From assembly GCA_028622995.1 (NCBI GenBank), contig JAJQJQ010000051.1:1302001-1366000 (forward strand): 64,000 nt of DNA, written 5' to 3'. How positions within the stretch are numbered: the first letter of the stretch is position 1; the number at the start of each line of letters is the position of its first letter. Below, piece by piece: positions 1-13,824 of this stretch. Under the pieces are notes generated by a model that did not search any database, was not told the origin of the DNA, and saw nothing but the letters and a program-made list of their open reading frames with translations. Position numbers and translations under genes: made by a program. The stretch is from Panagrolaimus kolymaensis (lineage: Eukaryota; Nematoda; Chromadorea; Rhabditida; Panagrolaimidae).

Positions 1-3000
1 AACTTCAAGCGTTATGGTTAAGTGAAAATCAATCTCAAGCTATGCTGAAATTTCAACAAGTTCAAGATCCACAAACTCAAAATCGAGTTCTTACTTGCTA
101 TTTGCTGCCCCAACAACAAGGCCACGTGGATCATGATAAACATGCATCCACTTCGATTAAAGCATTTATTGGTGGACCTAAGGTTCGATTTGATGGAATG
201 GAAGGTGACACCACGATGGATGATGAAGGTGGAAATGGAGAAACAGGAAATTTCTCTCGTCATGATACTCCTCATCCTAAACCCCCAATTTCGGGGCAAA
301 GTGGAAAACAAAAAAAGACTTCCATTGATGGGCATGTAATTCATCATGAAGGTGGAAGTGAACATCCTAAAAATATTATTTTATCTTCTTCATCAAGAAG
401 ATCAAGCGAAGATAAAGATAAACAACCTTTATTGCCGCCCAAACAGCATCATTCCCAACAGCAACAACATCAAAATGGCCCTCGTTCAGCTTTAAAACAT
501 CCATCTGTGGCTCAACCATTCATTGAATCTCCGACAACCGATAATGGTGTTTCGAAGGTTGGTTTTCGAATTAAATTTTTTTTCTTTTGTTTTTTGTTTT
601 TGCTTCGGTGAAAAAAGAAAAAAGTCTTTTATTCTTTCTTTGGAAAAGCTTTTTGAAACTCTTAATTCTTTAGAAAAAGAAAAAAAGCTTTTTGAAACAA
701 ATGAAATATACGATTTTTTTGGTATTAAAAAATCCGAAAATTTTGCATCTCTGATAAATTTAAAAATGTCTCGTCTGATTCTAATTTTCGCTTTTTTATG
801 TAAAATACAAAAAAAATGCAAATTTTACAAATTAAAAAAAATGTTTCAAAGCTAGCTAGCTTGGTTTTTTTATTCTCTTCCCTCTACCCCTTTTTTGCAC
901 AAATTACATTTTTTTAAATTTCTGGAATTTGAATCATTTTTTGGGTGCAATTTTTATTTATTAAATTTTTCCTAAAGAAAACAACAGTTTGATTTCCCCG
1001 AGTGATAATACCGCGTGAATAATAATGATTATAATCTTGACCCTTCTTCTTTCTTAATTGAAAAAAAACTCTTTATTTTTCCCCAAAGTTTGAAAATATT
1101 TAATATAATTCACATTATTTAATGATTAAAAAAGATATGAGAAATTTTTTGAATTCTGTACACTAATTTTAAAATAAATATAATAATGCACTTTTTTAGA
1201 AAATGGAAAAGAAAGAATAAAATAAAATTTTTTGCACTGGCACTTACTAACTTTTCTAAACATTCATTTTTTAATTAATAAAGCATTAATGTCAGAAAAT
1301 CAGAGTTCTGTAAAAATTAAATTTTTCAAAATCAAAAGAAAATCTGGCAGAATTTTTTTTGATTTAATTTCACTAAAAAAACTGCAGCAAAATATTTAAC
1401 TAATGCTTTTTTACACGTTTTTTTAAACCAAAAATTAAATTATTTCTTTTGCTGATCAGCTGCACGCCACCCTTAATTCTAACATTCTCACCTAAAATTT
1501 TTAAAAATAAATTAATGTCTCACAAAATAATTTAAACAGAATACTTTTCTTAATTCGAAAAAACTTATTTTTGCACATACATACATTTTTTTCAAAAATC
1601 AAAGCTATGCAAGCGGGGTATTATTTTTTTTTATGTCCGCTTTTTTGTTTTATAGGTAGCAAACGATATTTCAAAATTTTCCACAACAAATTCAACATCT
1701 GCATCGGCATCGGCGGCGGCGGTGATAAATGGTCGAAAAGCAGTATTATTTCAAACTCCAAATAATAATACTCCTTCCACATCTAAAACTGGAGCAGCAA
1801 ATATATCATCATCGGATGAAAATAATGAACCCAAACTTCGTCGAATAAATACACCACATTATAAGAGTTTACGTGGCTCTGATTCCTCTTCCTCAGGTAC
1901 ACAATGGCCTAAGGTACACCTACCAACCAAAAAAATGTGCACTATCCTATATAAAAAAAATTTTTTTTGTTGGTTGTTGAAACAAAAAAAAATGGAAAAA
2001 ATTATTTTTATCAAGTGTGTCTTCAAAAAATATTATTTTTATATAAAAATTTGCATATTTTCTTTGAAAAAGAGACACTTTTTACTTTCAACAACCATCA
2101 AAAAAAATTTGCCTCTTCCACTTTTTCTTAGTTTATTATCCCATATTCTCTGTCGCTGTAATTCTTTCTTTTTTATCATCTGTTTGTGTTTTTTATCCAA
2201 TCATAAATGTGAAAATGTTTCCGGGTGATGGGAATTTTTTGTGTAACCGTTCCGTTCCATGCACTTGCACTAACCAACCACCTTTATTTACATATATTTT
2301 TTTTCTCTTTTTCCTTAAATGTATCGTTAAGTTTTCTTTTCTTTAGCTTTATAGCTTTAAATGTAGTAATATTAAATCCATCGTAACTTTATGCTTTCTT
2401 TTTTTCTTTCTTTTTTTCATTTTTTCTCGTAACTCTATTTCCCCAGACCTATCATCCCCAAATTAATGGAACTTAACTGTTGACAAAAGAAAAAATTTTT
2501 TAAATAAAAAACAAAATTTTAAAAATTTTTCGTCTTGCTATGATTTTTGGTTATAAAACATTAGAATTTTGGTTTTAATAATTCTGAAATTTTTGCAACA
2601 GTTCTGTTTCCATAGTAATAAACCCAAACCTTTTCCTTTAAAAGAAAAAAAGCTTTGTCCAGAGCAAATTTTAACGTTGGTTTAAAAACTTTGGACATTG
2701 TTTTTTTTGTAAGTATTTCCCCAAAAAAGAATTTCTCCTTATTTTTCCAAAAAAACCTTAGTTTTTCTTATTTTTTATTTTTTAGTTTTACATTTTTCCT
2801 AATTTTATTTATTATTTTTAGGGAACAACCCACGAACTTCCTCAAATATCCCAGCAACATCAAACAACACCATTATCGATTCGGCAACAACAGCAACAAC
2901 CCACATTAATAACAATCCCACACCCGCACCAGCAGCCCCAACATCATCAACCTTTACATCAATTAGATCAATCAATAACAACCTCAACAACCTCCTCCAT

Positions 3001-6000
3001 AATCAATCCATCATGTCAAATGATTCAACAATATCCTCAGCATCAACAACAACAACATTTGGAATTACCATTAATAATTCATCAACAAAAAGAGATAAAG
3101 AAAATAGTTATCGAACGCAATTATAATTCCAAAGGATTGGGGTTAACTATAGCGGGTGGAATTGAATCCACACCATATATTGAAAACGATTTAGGTTTAT
3201 TTGTATCTAAATTAACTTCAGGTGGTTCAGCTGAAATATCGGGTTTAAAAGTGGGGGATAAATTAATTGAGGTTAATGGAGTGAATATGATTAATCAACG
3301 ACATGATGTAGCTGTAGAATCAATGAAAAAGCCCACAGATATTGTTACTATGGTTATTGAACGTCAAACAAATAATGGTGTACCTTCGACACAGCAGCTT
3401 TCGCAACCTCCGCAGCAAGCATATAAGGGCTCGACATCAACCATACCTTCTAGAGCTGATTCTCAAGCAACAAACTCAACATCAGCTAATCAATCGTTTG
3501 TAACTCCAAATCCACCAATTAAAACTTTGACATCTGAAATTCGAAGTGGTGCAAGCCCATCGACTTCAATGTCCCTTGAAACTTCGATTCTCTCAGCTTC
3601 CACGAGCACCAATAATAATAACAACGTCATTTCCACGCATATTAGTAAAGATTTAAATGGTTCCCCTGGATTTAGTATATCTCAACCAGATGGTATGGAC
3701 ACGGTCATCACAGCAATCAAACTTGGTGGAGCAGCGGATAGAGATGGAAAGCTTAAAATTGGTGATAGCATTTTAAGTATCAATGGACAAAGTTGCAAAG
3801 GATTAACTTTAAATCAAATTAGCACTCAACTTACAAATCCAAATATTGATACTTTTGTAGTTTTACAACGAAAATCTCCCCAATCTTCATCATCAGCAAA
3901 TAATTCTACAGCAAATGTAACTCTCAATGGCACAAATAATGCCACTAATATCCAACTTTTGCCTTATGGAGATATCTCTGTTGATGGAATAGTTGACACC
4001 GTGGAACTTAAAAGAGATGAAAATAATTCTCTTGGTTTATCGATCGTTGGTGGAATAGATCATTGTTCACATCCATTTGGAATAAATAATCCTGGAGTAT
4101 TTATATCTAAAATTGCTCCTAATTCTCCTGCAGCTTTAAGTGGAAGATTAAGAATAGGTGATCGCATTTTATCTGTGAATAAAGAAACCGTAGAAAAAGC
4201 TAAACATATTGATGCAGTAACGGTAAGTAAATGTTTTTGAAATTCAGAATTAAAAAAAAAAGAAAACTTGCTTTTTTGGCAAAAAAAATAGATACACAAT
4301 TTTGATCTTTATAAAATTAGCATATTTTGATTTTCGTGCAAAGATTGTTTTTTTAAAATCCATTTTTTAGGCTTTGAAAAACTCTGGGAAACATCTTGTT
4401 TTAACTATTCGACATGAGCCTCAACCCAAAGGACTTCGAGAAGTTATATTTTTGCGGCGAAAAAATCATCCAATTGGTTTAAATATTTGTGGTGGAATAA
4501 ATAGTCCTCCAGCAAATGCCAATGATTTAACGGATGAAGGAATATTTATTGAACGAATTGAAAAAGGTTCTTCAGCGGATGATTGTGGAAGATTAATGAC
4601 TGGAATGAGGCTATTAGAAATTAATGATGATTCCCTTCTTGGTTGCACTCAAATTGAAGCAGCTAATATTTTTAGAAAATCTGAAGGAACTATTCGTTTA
4701 CTCGTTTGTGATGGGTTTAATATTAATATTATTCAAGAAAATGTAAGTTTAGGATCTTTTTTTTGAATAATAATAGTTAGGGAAATATTTAAAAAAATAA
4801 GGAGGAGTTTTTTTCATATATTTTTTAAATGATTTTACAAACGTTAAAAAAATTGTTGAAAACACCCGTTTTTCTCGATGAAAAAAAAAGTTTTAAAAAA
4901 TTTAAAAGTTTCAAAAATTTTCGAAAATTTCAAAAACATTTAAAAATGCTTCGATTTCTTAACAAAAAAAACCATGCAAAAAGTATCTATCCTAAGTATT
5001 TATTTACATATTTTTTATTATTATTTTTATTTTTGGTCGTGAAGACACCTATCGTTTAAAAACTTTTTTTTAAAGTTTAACTTTCTCAGAAAAGCTTTAG
5101 CTTTTTTTCCTAAAAACTAACTAATAAAGCTTTTAAATATACATATGTATTTCGCTTTTCCTATTTTTTTCTTTTCATTTTTATTTTAGAATTCTATTAC
5201 TCCGATCAAACTTTCTTCTGATTCTCCTCAGTCTTTTTCATTATTAAAGACGATCCCAAATGAATCAACACCAACAAAGCCAACGACGATAAATAATGGT
5301 TATGTTAATATCAATAATAATAATAATAATGGCAACAACAACAACTCTCAATATCCCTATCGTTCAGCTAATTCAACAACTTACACAGTTCCAATTCCAA
5401 CAACAACAACAAAAGTATCACAAATTTTAAAGGATACTTCTTCTCCCGGATATAATTTAAATAATTTTTCTGAACTTCCCTTAGCTTCATCTTCACCCAT
5501 TCCAGTGACATCTCAAACAATAAATAATAATGGAATGACAACAACAACAACCAATGGATTTAATAATCATCATCATCATCGATTTTCTTCTTCAGCAAAC
5601 AACGCAAATTCTGCTTCTCCAAATATTTCAATTTCGAATTCTAATGCAAATGCAAATGCTTCAACTTCATTTTCTAATGCCAATTTTAATAATAACAATA
5701 ATAGTAGCGGCAATAATAATAATACTATTCCTTTGGTTCGCTTTTACTTTTTTTGGCTTTTTAATTTTCTTTGGTCTAAGTTAAATATAGCTCAAAAAAA
5801 TTTTTTTAAGAAAAATGTTAGGAAAATTCAAAAAAAATTTGCATAATTAACAAAGATTTTTTTGCAGTTGACAAAATTGCATTTTTAAATTTTTAAAAAA
5901 ATTAACTATGTTTTCAGCCGCCACCATCACCTATTACAACATTTTCCACAACAACAACATCAGCAACGACAGCGACGACGACAACTCGACCTTCGGGACT

Positions 6001-7353
6001 TCCACCTCCTCCAGTTGCACCTAAACCCAAACCAAAAGTTATTCCAATTGAAAGTAGTCCTGAAGCACCAGAAAATTTAAAATTTTCTGTTAAACTTCGA
6101 CGATTTGAATCTGAAATTTCATCTCAACACAATCCATTAACTTCTGCAACAAATGGAACAAAATCAACTTCAGCTTTGCCATCCACCAACAATGCCAATG
6201 CTCCATCACCCATTCTTCCTGCATCCTCCTCAACATCAGCAGCTATTAATGGAAATGGAAATGAATTTCAGCAAATGAATTCAAGTTCATCAACAACAAC
6301 AAATTTGCCACAAATTGTTCGAACTAAAAATGCTGAAAATCGTTTAGCTGCTGCAGCTTCACCTAATCCTTCTTCTTCACCATCTCCAGCAGCGGGTGTA
6401 GGAGAAAATATAAGTGGAGGAGAACCATTAAATTCTGTGGAACAGCATGATTTAGAAATAAAAAAACGAGCTGAATGGAGGCAAGCTCGACTTGCGAGTC
6501 TTGATGCTGAAACTCAACGTGCTGACCAACTTATGAAACAATTGAGTGTTGTAAGTTTTCTTTAAATTGTCGCTTCTCAAAAACATTTTTTATCGAAAAC
6601 CGCCAAAATTATTTTTTCATAAAATAATCTTTAAATATTTCCAAAAGTTAAATAACCAAATATTTTTATGATTTTCAAACTGCAAAAAAAACGCAAAAAA
6701 TTTGTTTTTCCAATAAAAATAATTTTTAAATTAAAAAAAAGAATAATCTTTTTAAATTTGTTAAATACTCAAAATATTCATTTTTTTATTTATTTATTTC
6801 AGAAACGTCTTGGACACATTTCTGAAGAACGTTCACTTTCATCTTCACCAACAGCAAATAATAGGAAAGTGCTCCATAATGAAAGCAGCATAGAAAATTT
6901 CACTACCGTTGATAATACAAATGGTTCTAAAACTGTTTCCATCGTTGAAACAAGTGTTACTCAACGCGAAGTATGAATTTTGTTTGATTTTGTTTGATTG
7001 ATTTCGTTTGACACTTTTTTTTCTTTCACCTTTGATTGATTTTTTTTTTGATGATTGTAAAAGCAAAAAATTTTGATAGTTCAAAAAAAATATTTATGCA
7101 AAATTTTTATTTTTCACCGTCGCTGTTTTTTTGGGTGTGGTGGTTGTTTGATTTTTGTGTCAAAGCTTTTTTTGATTTTGCTGCTTCCAACGTTTCCTAA
7201 TTTTTTGTTTTGTGTGATTGTGTTTGCAACAAAAAAAATATCCATTAACCCTCAAAGCTTTTTGTTTGTATGCTTACTACTATTTTTATTATTTATTTTT
7301 TTCAGTTCGATCTCTCATCGACTCTTAATGATATTCAATTTGCTGATGATTAA
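1..7353 (+). CDS. let-413: LET-413/Scribble cell-polarity scaffold, 3' part (four PDZ domains), 5' end outside window
   Basis: This is a LAP-family basolateral polarity scaffold expected at epithelial junctions. Proposed exons are <3-557, 1656-1913, 2822-4222, 4371-4742, 5190-5735, 5918-6550, 6803-6970 and 7306-7353, all joined in phase 0 (about 1326 residues visible). The window opens in the segment after the LRRs, with motifs LQALWLSENQ, LTCYLLPQQ, GGPKVRFDG and DTPHPK that are typical of LET-413/Scribble. Four PDZ domains follow at roughly residues 365-455, 547-630, 657-760 and 765-860, with binding loops GLGLTIAGG, PGFSI, LGLSIVGG and IGLNICGG. Low-complexity Q, N, T and S linkers and a polyproline stretch precede a C-terminal helix with the motif WRQARLASLD. 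The donors at 558 (GTTGGT) and 5736 (GTTCGC) are weak, so those junctions are inferred. The last donor (GTATGA at 6971) is optional: reading through stops at 6976. An AATAAA lies at 7556. Confidence 0.9.
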
Positions 7354-9220
7354 AAAAAAATATCGCAACAAACAAACAAAAAAATACAACTTTAATTCAC
7401 TTTATATTAATTTTCAAACAACAAAACCTTTGTTATTTTTACCTTTAACAAAAATTATTTATGTTTATGTCTTTGTTGCTGCTGAACGCTGTTGCCGCCG
7501 CCCGCCGCTATGCCTTTTTGTTTATTTTTTTTAACATAAAAAAAGAAAAGAAAACAATAAAAGTGCCTTTTTTAATTTTTTCTTATTTCTTTGTTTCATT
7601 AATTAATAATTCTTTTATCAATGTTTTTTATGTTTCGCCACTGTTGCCTTAGCTCCTTTTTTTTATAATAAAAATTAAAATTATTGTCGTCGTCATGAAT
7701 GGATGTCGCTGTTATTTATCGTAGATATATTTTTTTATAAAAAATACAGTGCTTAAATTTCAAGAGAAACGATTAGTCGCGAAAACATTTTTAAACAAAA
7801 AAATTTTAATGAAGCAAAAAAAGACTTTTACCAAAACTTTTGCATCGAGACTATTAACAAAATTTATGCACTTTTTTTTATAAATGTAAAATTCGATTAA
7901 TCATATTCGCTTAGTTTATAAAAACCTCTCTGTTTACTTTGTATGAATTTTTTAATTTTTTGAATTACCTTTTATTTTGTTGTCGTCATCGAAAGATCAG
8001 ATATATTTCCTTTTAAAGTTTATGGTAATAAAAATTTTTTTAATAATAATAAGACAATTTAATTGTTGTTCAATTCTGTTCTTTGAATGTAAAATTTAAT
8101 ATCCAACATTTTTTGTTTTTGTTATTACCATTTGATGTAGGGGAACTCCTACTACTTTTAATAACCAGCTTTATTACATACACACAAACATAAACACAGA
8201 CGAAGTAAAGTTAGTAACGTATATATGACAAGACAAAACTAGGAAGAGTGAAAATCATTTTTAGGCTGCAGCATCTCGCTGCTTCATATTTACATTCAGA
8301 CATATATAGCCAAACTTCCCATATCACCATTGTTTCAAAATAATTATTTTTTCACTTTATCTCCAACAATTTTTTTCCGTTATTTTTCCATTCTATCACT
8401 TTTAAATAAAAATATATACAAATAAAATAAATTTATAAAATTTTTAATATCAAAAAACCAAAAAAGTTGAAAAAAACCTTTGACCGAACGAACGAACCAT
8501 GAAATGATTTTTAAAGAAAACAATTACAAAGTAAATAAAATGAAAAAAATATCATCAACGAGAAACATGCATGGATGCAAAAAAATGTTATGTATGAAAA
8601 AACAAATAAGTTTTAAAATTATTATGCAACATACAAAGCAGCATATGAAAGATAAATTTTCATCAATGCAACGTTTCGATTCCTCTCTATTTTTTTTTTT
8701 TTTTGCAACGCATAAAGCCTATTAAAAAAATAACCATCAATGAAAAAATTATATTCGAAAATAAAATTTTATTTTACCGTATTTAATAACTTTTGAAGAT
8801 ATCTTTCAGCAATTTTAAAAGTTAATTAATTATAAATCATTTAAATTAAAACTATTTGTTAAAAAATTTTTCTAATTACAAAAAAAAAATATATTTTAAA
8901 TTAAAGAAAAAAGAGACACAATATATAATTTTTTCTCTAACAAATACTTTTTTTATTTACAAAATATTATTGCCTGAATTAGCTTTCATAACCTTTTTTT
9001 GTGATTCGAAAGTTCAAACTTTTATTGTTTAAAAGCCTTTTTTTTAAATATGAATCCAAGGAGAGTTTATTTTATTTGCAAACAAAAAAAAGAATTATAA
9101 TTTTAAAAAAGTTTATCAAAATAAAAATTATTAGAAGGAAATCATTTTCTTTCATTAATTATTTCATTGTTAAAATTGATTTTAAATAAATTCAAAAATA
9201 CCAAATACAAAAATTTTATT
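7354..9220. other. intergenic, 3' ends of two convergent genes
   Basis: No convincing gene was seen. The stretch is AT-rich with homopolymer runs. It should contain the 3' UTR of the LET-413-like gene (AATAAA at 7556-7561) and that of the minus-strand MOLO-1-like gene. Short open frames at 8480-8725 and 9001-9189 are lysine- and phenylalanine-rich with no recognisable domain or signal, as expected from AT-rich noise. Confidence 0.5.
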
Positions 9221-10107
9221 TTAACCAAAAATTCTTGATAATAATCCTTTTTTAGCGCCTTTTGGTTCTTTAGCTTTCTTTTCAACTTCTTCAATGACTT
9301 TAATAATGGAATCGAGTAAACTTGGAGATTTCTAAAAAAAATAATTTTTTTAATTTTTTTATCCAAAATATTTATTTCTCTTTTTATTTTACCTTTTTGA
9401 AAAGCTTTTGAATTTCTTGTTTAGTTAATGGAACATTTTTTCCTGCTTCAACTGCATAAAGGCCTTTGGAAGAGGTTCCACTTCGAACTAATACAAATGC
9501 TTTATCGCATTCACCATTGAGATTCCATTTTTTAAGCATTTCACTTGCAAAATTATCGAGGGCCTAAAATTATTTGTTTATTTTCTTAATTAAATTATCG
9601 TTATTCGCGCTGAAATTAGAAAAGTCTAGTAAATTTTGGGTATGAAGCGAAAAATCTTCCGAGAGTTGTTTCATTCCGAAAAATTATCAAATGTTGAAAT
9701 TCTTTTCTAAATTTTTTAAATTTCGAAATTGTTAAGAAGCAAAATTTAGAAATTCCGATTTTGAGCCCCGAAGCAAAAAATTACTATTCAATCCCTAAAA
9801 AAAATTTCCATACCTTTTGATCACCTTTAAATTCTTTTCCAGCTGCTACGGCTGCTGTAATTCCTTGTTTATCACAATATGACCCAGCCGTTTTATTTCG
9901 AGTATTCTTTTCCAAATCATTCAAAGCTTTAATAACTTTTTCTCGTCCACTTGGACTAATTTGCATATCAGGATCACATAAATATGCATTGGATTTAACA
10001 ATGCATTCTCCACGTTTGGGATTAGGAAAATTTGATGATTCCCATGTTTTTCCATTGATACCCAAAAAAATTGAAACAAAAATAGCGGCAGCAATTAAAA
10101 ATTTCAT
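9221..10107 (-). CDS. secreted MOLO-1-like (TPM-fold) protein
   Basis: Three exons on the minus strand, 10107-9814, 9563-9393 and 9331-9221, join in phase 0 into 191 residues. The N-terminus is a clear signal peptide (MKFLIAAAIFVSIFLGING). The mature part contains the pattern W-x4-FPNPKRGEC, YLCDPD with following GRE, a cysteine near YCDKQGITAAVA, and a second-exon segment with a W...C pair, then AVEAGKNVPL. That order matches the nematode MOLO-1 family (modulator of levamisole receptor, extracellular TPM-like domain). C. elegans MOLO-1 is membrane-anchored, whereas this protein ends in a lysine-rich helix without an obvious transmembrane segment, so it may be a soluble relative. Action on acetylcholine receptors is inferred only from the family. 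The gene converges with the LET-413-like gene. Confidence 0.75.
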
Positions 10108-10573
10108 ATTTCTTTCTTCTTATTTTTTTTTTGCTGACAAAATCAGTGAAAATAAATTTAGGAAAAAAATGAAAGTCAAGAAAATATTTTTATTTGGGTG
10201 TTTATTTATTTATTTATTGATCAAAGGTGTGGAACAGAAAAAAATGAAAAACTGATTGGTATCATTACCAGTTTTCTTATTTCTTTTTTTTTTTTGATGC
10301 CCCTTTAAAAAAAAGTATATTAAAAAGAAAGGTATGAGTCGATAATGGCTCATCTATCAAAAATGATTTTTTTGTTGCGCAAACAATTAAAAAAATAAAA
10401 GGTGTTTAGGCAAAAGAGTTACCAAAAATCAGTTTAAAAATTATTTTTGTTTTTACCTAGGAAAATGGATATTGTTCGGAAGTCTAAAACCACAATTCCT
10501 GTTGAATGTGATTAATAAATCGAAGAAAATATTTATTAATAAGTATAAAAAATAAATCAACAGCCAAATAAGT

Positions 10574-11786
10574 TTAAATTCCAAAAATGTTAGTTGGATA
10601 TTTTTTACAACAAACAAAAATATGGCATTCTAAATTGTCAGAAATTTTTCGAGTTTTATTAATAACTTTGCTTTTTGGATTTAATTCTAAATCTTTAACA
10701 TTTTTAATTTCTTCAATGTTTTCCTAAAAAAAGTTGTTCAAATAAAAAATTTGCTAGGAAAAAACAAATATAAAAAGTTACCGGAGTAAATGGTTCCGAG
10801 CGAGAAATCGAATATAAACAAATTTTGCAATTCATCGTTTTAGAAAGAATTTCAAAACTTTTTAAATCCATTATTTCAATTAATTTAAATTTTTTCAAAT
10901 TAAAAAAGCAATGAATAAAAAGACTTTTAAGATGTGTAAAATTTTCCATTACAAAAGTAATTAAATAATTAAATTGTAAATTGGAATTTAAATTTTCATA
11001 TGTTATGGAAATTTCAAGCTTCTCAATGGCAGAAAAAATTTCCCTAAAAAAATTATTACCTAACTTTTTAATTAAAAATTAATAAATAAATGGCAAAACT
11101 AACATAAAATTTTTGTCATTAATATTTTTGAAAAAATCAAAAGAAAGTTTGAGTTCTCGACACAATGCAGGCAGGATATTTAAATTCTAGAAAGTATTAA
11201 TCTACGATTTTTAAGAAGGGAATTTAAAAAAGATAAAAAAAACTTACAAGTTTATAATTAGAATCAATATTAATTATACCAAAACTTTCTATGCCATTTT
11301 GTTTCAGAATAATATCAGTGTAAAGATTAACGAGTCTTTGACTAATAACAAGTTTTGTTAATTCTTAAATTTTCTTTAATTATTTTAAATTTAAAAAAAT
11401 TTAAAGTTTGATTACTTTTGTTTGCCAAATAATCCATAATATTTAGATATCTGCAATAAGTATCAATTATGAGTTCAGTAAACGATGGTTTAATGGCTTT
11501 TAAAATAAATTTAAAGAAATTTGATTCGGTATAAAATAAATATTTATATATATATTCTCTCTAAAAAAACTTTTAGATCATACAGAATTTTAGTTAAAGA
11601 AATTCTTACTTTTCTAACCCGAATTAAAATATAATCATAACAAAGTTTCAAGGTTTGTGTGGTAGAAAAATAATTAGAACCTATTTTTAAGCATTGCTTT
11701 CGGCTAATCAAAAATTTTTCAGTTCCGCCATTTATTAAACATTGAAGGAAAATATCTTCAAGAATTTCGGGAATTAAACTAGGCAT
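10574..11786 (-). CDS. nematode expansion-type protein, possibly F-box-like, copy 1
   Basis: Six exons on the minus strand: 11786-11610, 11560-11416, 11363-11248, 11186-11104, 11043-10782 and 10723-10574. Intron phases are 0, 1, 0, 2, 0 and the product is about 310 residues. It starts MPSLIPEILEDIFLQCL, which resembles an F-box start (xPEILxxIFxxCL), but the rest of the box is divergent and I do not recognise the family with confidence. Later parts are leucine- and isoleucine-rich repeats of the type HLKSLFIHCF. The C-terminus has KTRKISDNLECHIFVCCKK. The neighbouring gene 12045-13824 has the same exon phases and matching motifs (KTRKI, LECKIFVCKK), so the two are tandem duplicates. If it is an F-box protein it would pair with SKP1-type partners such as the gene at 14425, but this is inference. 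Confidence 0.6.
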
Positions 11787-12044
11787 TTTCGATTTTTTGT
11801 TGAGTTTTGAAGTTTGAAATTTAATGAAAAAACAAAAAACAGAAAAATATTTAAGAAAACTGGCAAAACTAAAATCTTTGTTTAAGATTTATTGTTTGGC
11901 AAAAATAATTTTTTCGTTGTCAGAGTATTTTTAACTCACTCGGGGATTTTATAAAAACCATAAAAACACATTCATACTTATTTTTTTGATTGATTTTTAA
12001 CCTTTAATTGCAATGTTGAAAAAAAAATAACGTTGATTTTTTTA

Positions 12045-13824
12045 TTAAAAAAAATTATCAGAAATAAAATTTGGCCATTTTTTACAAACAAAAATTTTAC
12101 ATTCTAATTTGGCAGTAATTTTACGAGTTTTACTGAATATTCCTTTGACAGAGTCATACTCACAATCGTCAATTTCTTCAAATCCATCATTTTGGCTCTA
12201 TAAAAACCATTAAAAAATTTGTTAAATAATTATTATTTTAACTCACTTGATTTTTAAAAGACATAGAATTTGAAACAGAATAAAAATAAATTTTGCAATT
12301 AAATTTATAGAGCTCATTAAAACTTTTTAAATCTCGCGTTTGAACTTCATTCAAATTTTTGAAGTCAAAAAGAAAATAAATTTTAACGCTTTTGAGATTC
12401 ATAAAATTTTCAATAATAAATTGAGTTATGGAGTCAAATGGTATTTCATAAATATACATATATGAATCTTCGAATTGTGAACAAATTGAAAGGGTTTCAA
12501 TCAAAGAAAACGATTCTCTAAAAACTTTTTTTATTATAATTTTAAAAAATGGAATTTAACACAAACTTGAAATTAATAAAATTTTCATTTATATTTCTAA
12601 TATCATAAAATGAAAGTATTAATTCTTGGCAGCTTTCAGGAAGTATACATTTTAAATCCTGCAAAAAAAGAGGTCAGTTTAAAATTAAAAAAGAAGACAC
12701 TTTTTTCTTTAGTCTTGTAGCAAAAGTAAATAAAAAGAAGAAATTTCCACTTCAGAAACACCTGAAGCATAAAAAGATGGGCATTTTTTTTTTCAAGAAA
12801 AGTAGGCGAGTTTTATTTTTCTTGCATTTACTTTTTGCACTTGGAAATTCTAATTCAACGATAAATTTTGTTTTGTTAAAGGGAGTGTCCCAAACGATGA
12901 GAATAATTTTACTACTACGGGTGTTCCTAGCCCGAAAGTTTCATTGTCTCAAAAGCTTACAAAGTGCTAAGAATTTTTGTAGCTTTTTGTAGCATTTTGA
13001 GAAAATTTCGTAAGCTTTTGAAAAAACTTTGTAAAAGTTTGTAAGACTTGGAGACAGTGAAGAAAAACTTTCGGGCTAGGAACACCCGCTGTAAGGGTTT
13101 TCTCATCGTTTGGGACACTCCCTTTAATTTAAAACTTACAATTTGATCTTGAAATTCAATCCAAGTTAATCCAAAACTTTGTAAACCTTTCTGCTTTTTG
13201 ATAATTTCGATGTAATCTTCTTTTAAAATACTTTTTTGAAGAATGATTTTTTTTAGTTCTAAAAAACTAAACAAGTTTTTAAAATGAAAGTAAATTCTTC
13301 AAAAAATCGGCGCTTTTAGGTGGGTTATTTTTTTTTTTTCAAAGATTCCAGGGTTTTCATTTTGGCACCGATTTCTGACAATTTCTAAATTGTCAATTAA
13401 CTTTATTACCTTTAACATCACTCAAAAATTTTAGAATATCAATTTCTTTGGGACAATTTTTGATAATCAAATCATTAATGGAAACTTTAATCATTTGTAA
13501 AATAAGTTCAAAGGTTTTATATTCTTTGTTATTTTTGATTGGAAATTCATGCCTATCGTCATTTTCATTATCTTTCTAAAAGTTAATAACAAAAAAATAT
13601 AAAAAAAAGTGATTAAAAAAACATACATTTTTAACACTGACAATAAAAGAATCATAATTAATTTTCAATGTTTTAGCACTGGAAAAATATTTTGAAGCAC
13701 TTTGAAAGCTTTCTTTTTCGCTAAGAATATATTTTTCAATATCATCGTTTCCATTAACAGTAATAATTTCTTCCAAGCACTCATTTATAATTTTATTAAT
13801 AGTTTCTGAATTTAATTTTGGCAT
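12045..13824 (-). CDS. nematode expansion-type protein, possibly F-box-like, copy 2
   Basis: Six exons on the minus strand: 13824-13627, 13575-13410, 13258-13140, 12658-12567, 12517-12247 and 12197-12045. They sum to 999 bases and 332 residues, with intron phases 0, 1, 0, 2, 0 identical to copy 1. Shared landmarks are the start MPKLNSETINKIINECLE, KYFSSAKTLKINYDSF, the KKQKGLQSFG segment, MNLKSVKIYF and the C-terminal KTRKITAKLECKIFVCKK. The third intron is 481 bases long, against 61 in copy 1, largely because a TTAA-flanked foldback element sits in it. The exon 3 start uses the second of two nearby AG acceptors, because the first would give a stop. Function is unknown and F-box membership is only suggested by the N-terminus. 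Confidence 0.6.
12876..13127. mobile_element. short foldback/MITE flanked by TTAA, in an intron
   Basis: The element has perfect 27-base inverted ends at 12876-12902 and 13101-13127, including a TTAA at each outer edge (12876-12879 and 13124-13127). A second perfect 23-base inverted pair lies inside at 12918-12940 and 13066-13088. The outer TTAA copies fit a TTAA-targeting (piggyBac-like) element, although they also form part of the palindrome. There is no transposase. It lies in intron 3 of the minus-strand gene 12045-13824, about 10 bases after the splice donor. Confidence 0.8.
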
